Source of the DNA: Treponema sp.
GTDB taxonomy: Bacteria > Spirochaetota > Spirochaetia > Treponematales > Treponemataceae
Reading direction: 5' to 3'
Length of the DNA: 5,559 nt
NCBI GenBank assembly: GCA_017614655.1
Contig: JAGABO010000061.1
Coordinates: 1 to 5,559, forward strand
The translations under genes were made by a program, and so were the position numbers. Shown here one piece after another: positions 4,873 through 5,559 of this stretch (the stretch's first letter is position 1; the number at the start of each line of letters is the position of its first letter). The notes beneath the pieces were generated by a model. It ran no database searches, was not told the DNA's origin, and saw only the letters and a program-made list of their open reading frames with translations.

Positions 4873-5559
4873 TCAACCTTTGTAGAATTCTGAATTTACG
4901 ATTGTTCCTGCAATTGCAGTAGCAGCTGCAGAAGCCGGGCTCATAAGGTGAACCATGCCGCCTTTACCCATGCGTCCGTTAAAGTTACGGTTGGTTGTAG
5001 AAGCACATACTTCGCCTTCTGCAAGAACGCCGTTACTCATACCAAGACATGCACCGCAGGTCGGGTTTGTAACACAGAAGCCTGCATCCATAAAAATACC
5101 GATTATTCCTTCGTCAAGGGCATCCTTGTAAATCTTTGGAGTAGCCGGGCTTACAATTCCGCGTACACCGGGGGCAATATGCTTTCCCTTAAGGATAGAA
5201 GCTGCAACGCGAAGGTCAGAAAGACGTCCGTTTGTACAGCTTCCGATATAAACCTGATCAACCTTTGTTCCCTTCATTTCTGAAATCTTTTTAATCTGAT
5301 CCGGCTTGTATTCAACTGTACATACCGGTTCAAGTGAAGAAAGATCGTATTCAAGAACTTTTTCGTATTCAGCATCAGCATCATCAATCCACTTTGAATA
5401 TTCCTTAAGTGCATCTTCCTTAGAAGCAAACTCGTCCTTAATGAACGGCCACAGGTATTCAACTGTTGTCATGTCAGGGAAACAGATGCCGCTTGTAGCA
5501 CCGGCTTCTACTGCCATGTTGCAGATTGTCATGCGTTCTTCCATGCTCATTGCATCTAC
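4873..5559 (-). CDS. leuC: 3-isopropylmalate dehydratase large subunit, 5' end missing
   Basis: This is the C-terminal part of the aconitase-family iron-sulfur subunit of isopropylmalate isomerase. The frame stays open to the right edge (5559), and upstream of the internal ATG at 5548-5550 it reads Val-Asp-Ala. That ATG is therefore not the true start: LeuC proteins of this type have about 420 residues, so roughly 190-200 are outside the window. Numbering from that ATG, MEERMTICNMAVEAGA (3-18) matches the conserved 'MTICNM-E-GA' segment. GSCTNG (103-108) carries the first iron-sulfur cysteine, C105. NPTCGACLG (162-170) carries the other two, C165 and C168. STTNRNFNGRMG (184-195) supplies the conserved Asn-Arg and Gly-Arg residues, and SPASAAATAIAG (204-215) is the usual C-terminal helix. 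All three cluster ligands are present, so the enzyme looks functional. The gene ends with TGA and leads into leuD. Related hydro-lyases such as homoaconitase cannot be excluded from this fragment. Confidence 0.93.
   Translation of the reverse strand, partial: VDAMSMEERMTICNMAVEAGATSGICFPDMTTVEYLWPFIKDEFASKEDALKEYSKWIDDADAEYEKVLEYDLSSLEPVCTVEYKPDQIKKISEMKGTKVDQVYIGSCTNGRLSDLRVAASILKGKHIAPGVRGIVSPATPKIYKDALDEGIIGIFMDAGFCVTNPTCGACLGMSNGVLAEGEVCASTTNRNFNGRMGKGGMVHLMSPASAAATAIAGTIVNSEFYKG

Noticed and set aside
4948..5283. Open frame of 111 codons on the plus strand opposite leuC
   Set aside because: It overlaps the conserved iron-sulfur region of leuC on the other strand and has no plausible ribosome binding site or family motif.
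5548..5550. ATG near the right edge as the start of leuC
   Set aside because: The frame continues to the window edge without a stop, and the protein would lack about the first half of every LeuC, including conserved aconitase-family segments; it is an internal methionine.

Overview
The window reads as ordinary chromosomal DNA of a spirochaete, most likely a Treponema. This is inferred from a FlgG gene next to a Bacillus-like MurC, an archaeal-type CMP kinase, moderate GC content and A/T-rich spacers with purine-rich GCGAAGCG-type intergenic elements. No species can be named from the sequence alone. There is no transposase, phage gene, CRISPR array, tRNA or rRNA.

Layout, left to right. A complete flgG (29-823, +), probably the last gene of its transcript, is followed by a 118-base nested palindrome (853-970) that looks like a terminator. 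Next is a murC-yicC pair (1022-3396, +) joined by an ATGA overlap. murC has no Shine-Dalgarno sequence, and a promoter-like pair of hexamers would place the first transcribed base on its ATG. After yicC comes a purine-rich repeat-like element containing a second A-tract/T-tract hairpin (3400-3503). An archaeal-type cytidylate kinase gene (3545-4099, +) then begins behind a strong ribosome binding site. A long hairpin (4114-4173) separates it from the convergent leuC-leuD pair on the minus strand (leuD 4206-4739; leuC 4873 to the right edge, N-terminus outside the window).

How the genes work together. FlgG forms the distal rod of the flagellar motor. MurC adds L-alanine to UDP-MurNAc in the peptidoglycan pathway. 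YicC is an endoribonuclease of the YicC/YloC family. The kinase supplies CDP/dCDP. LeuC and LeuD form the heterodimeric isopropylmalate isomerase of leucine synthesis. The plus-strand genes are housekeeping functions, with no single pathway linking them.

I see no new multi-gene system. The points most worth a second look are the possible leaderless murC transcript, the two intergenic elements with a shared core, the kinase P-loop in which the usual lysine is asparagine, and a well-formed promoter inside the leuC-leuD spacer with a small palindrome between its hexamers.
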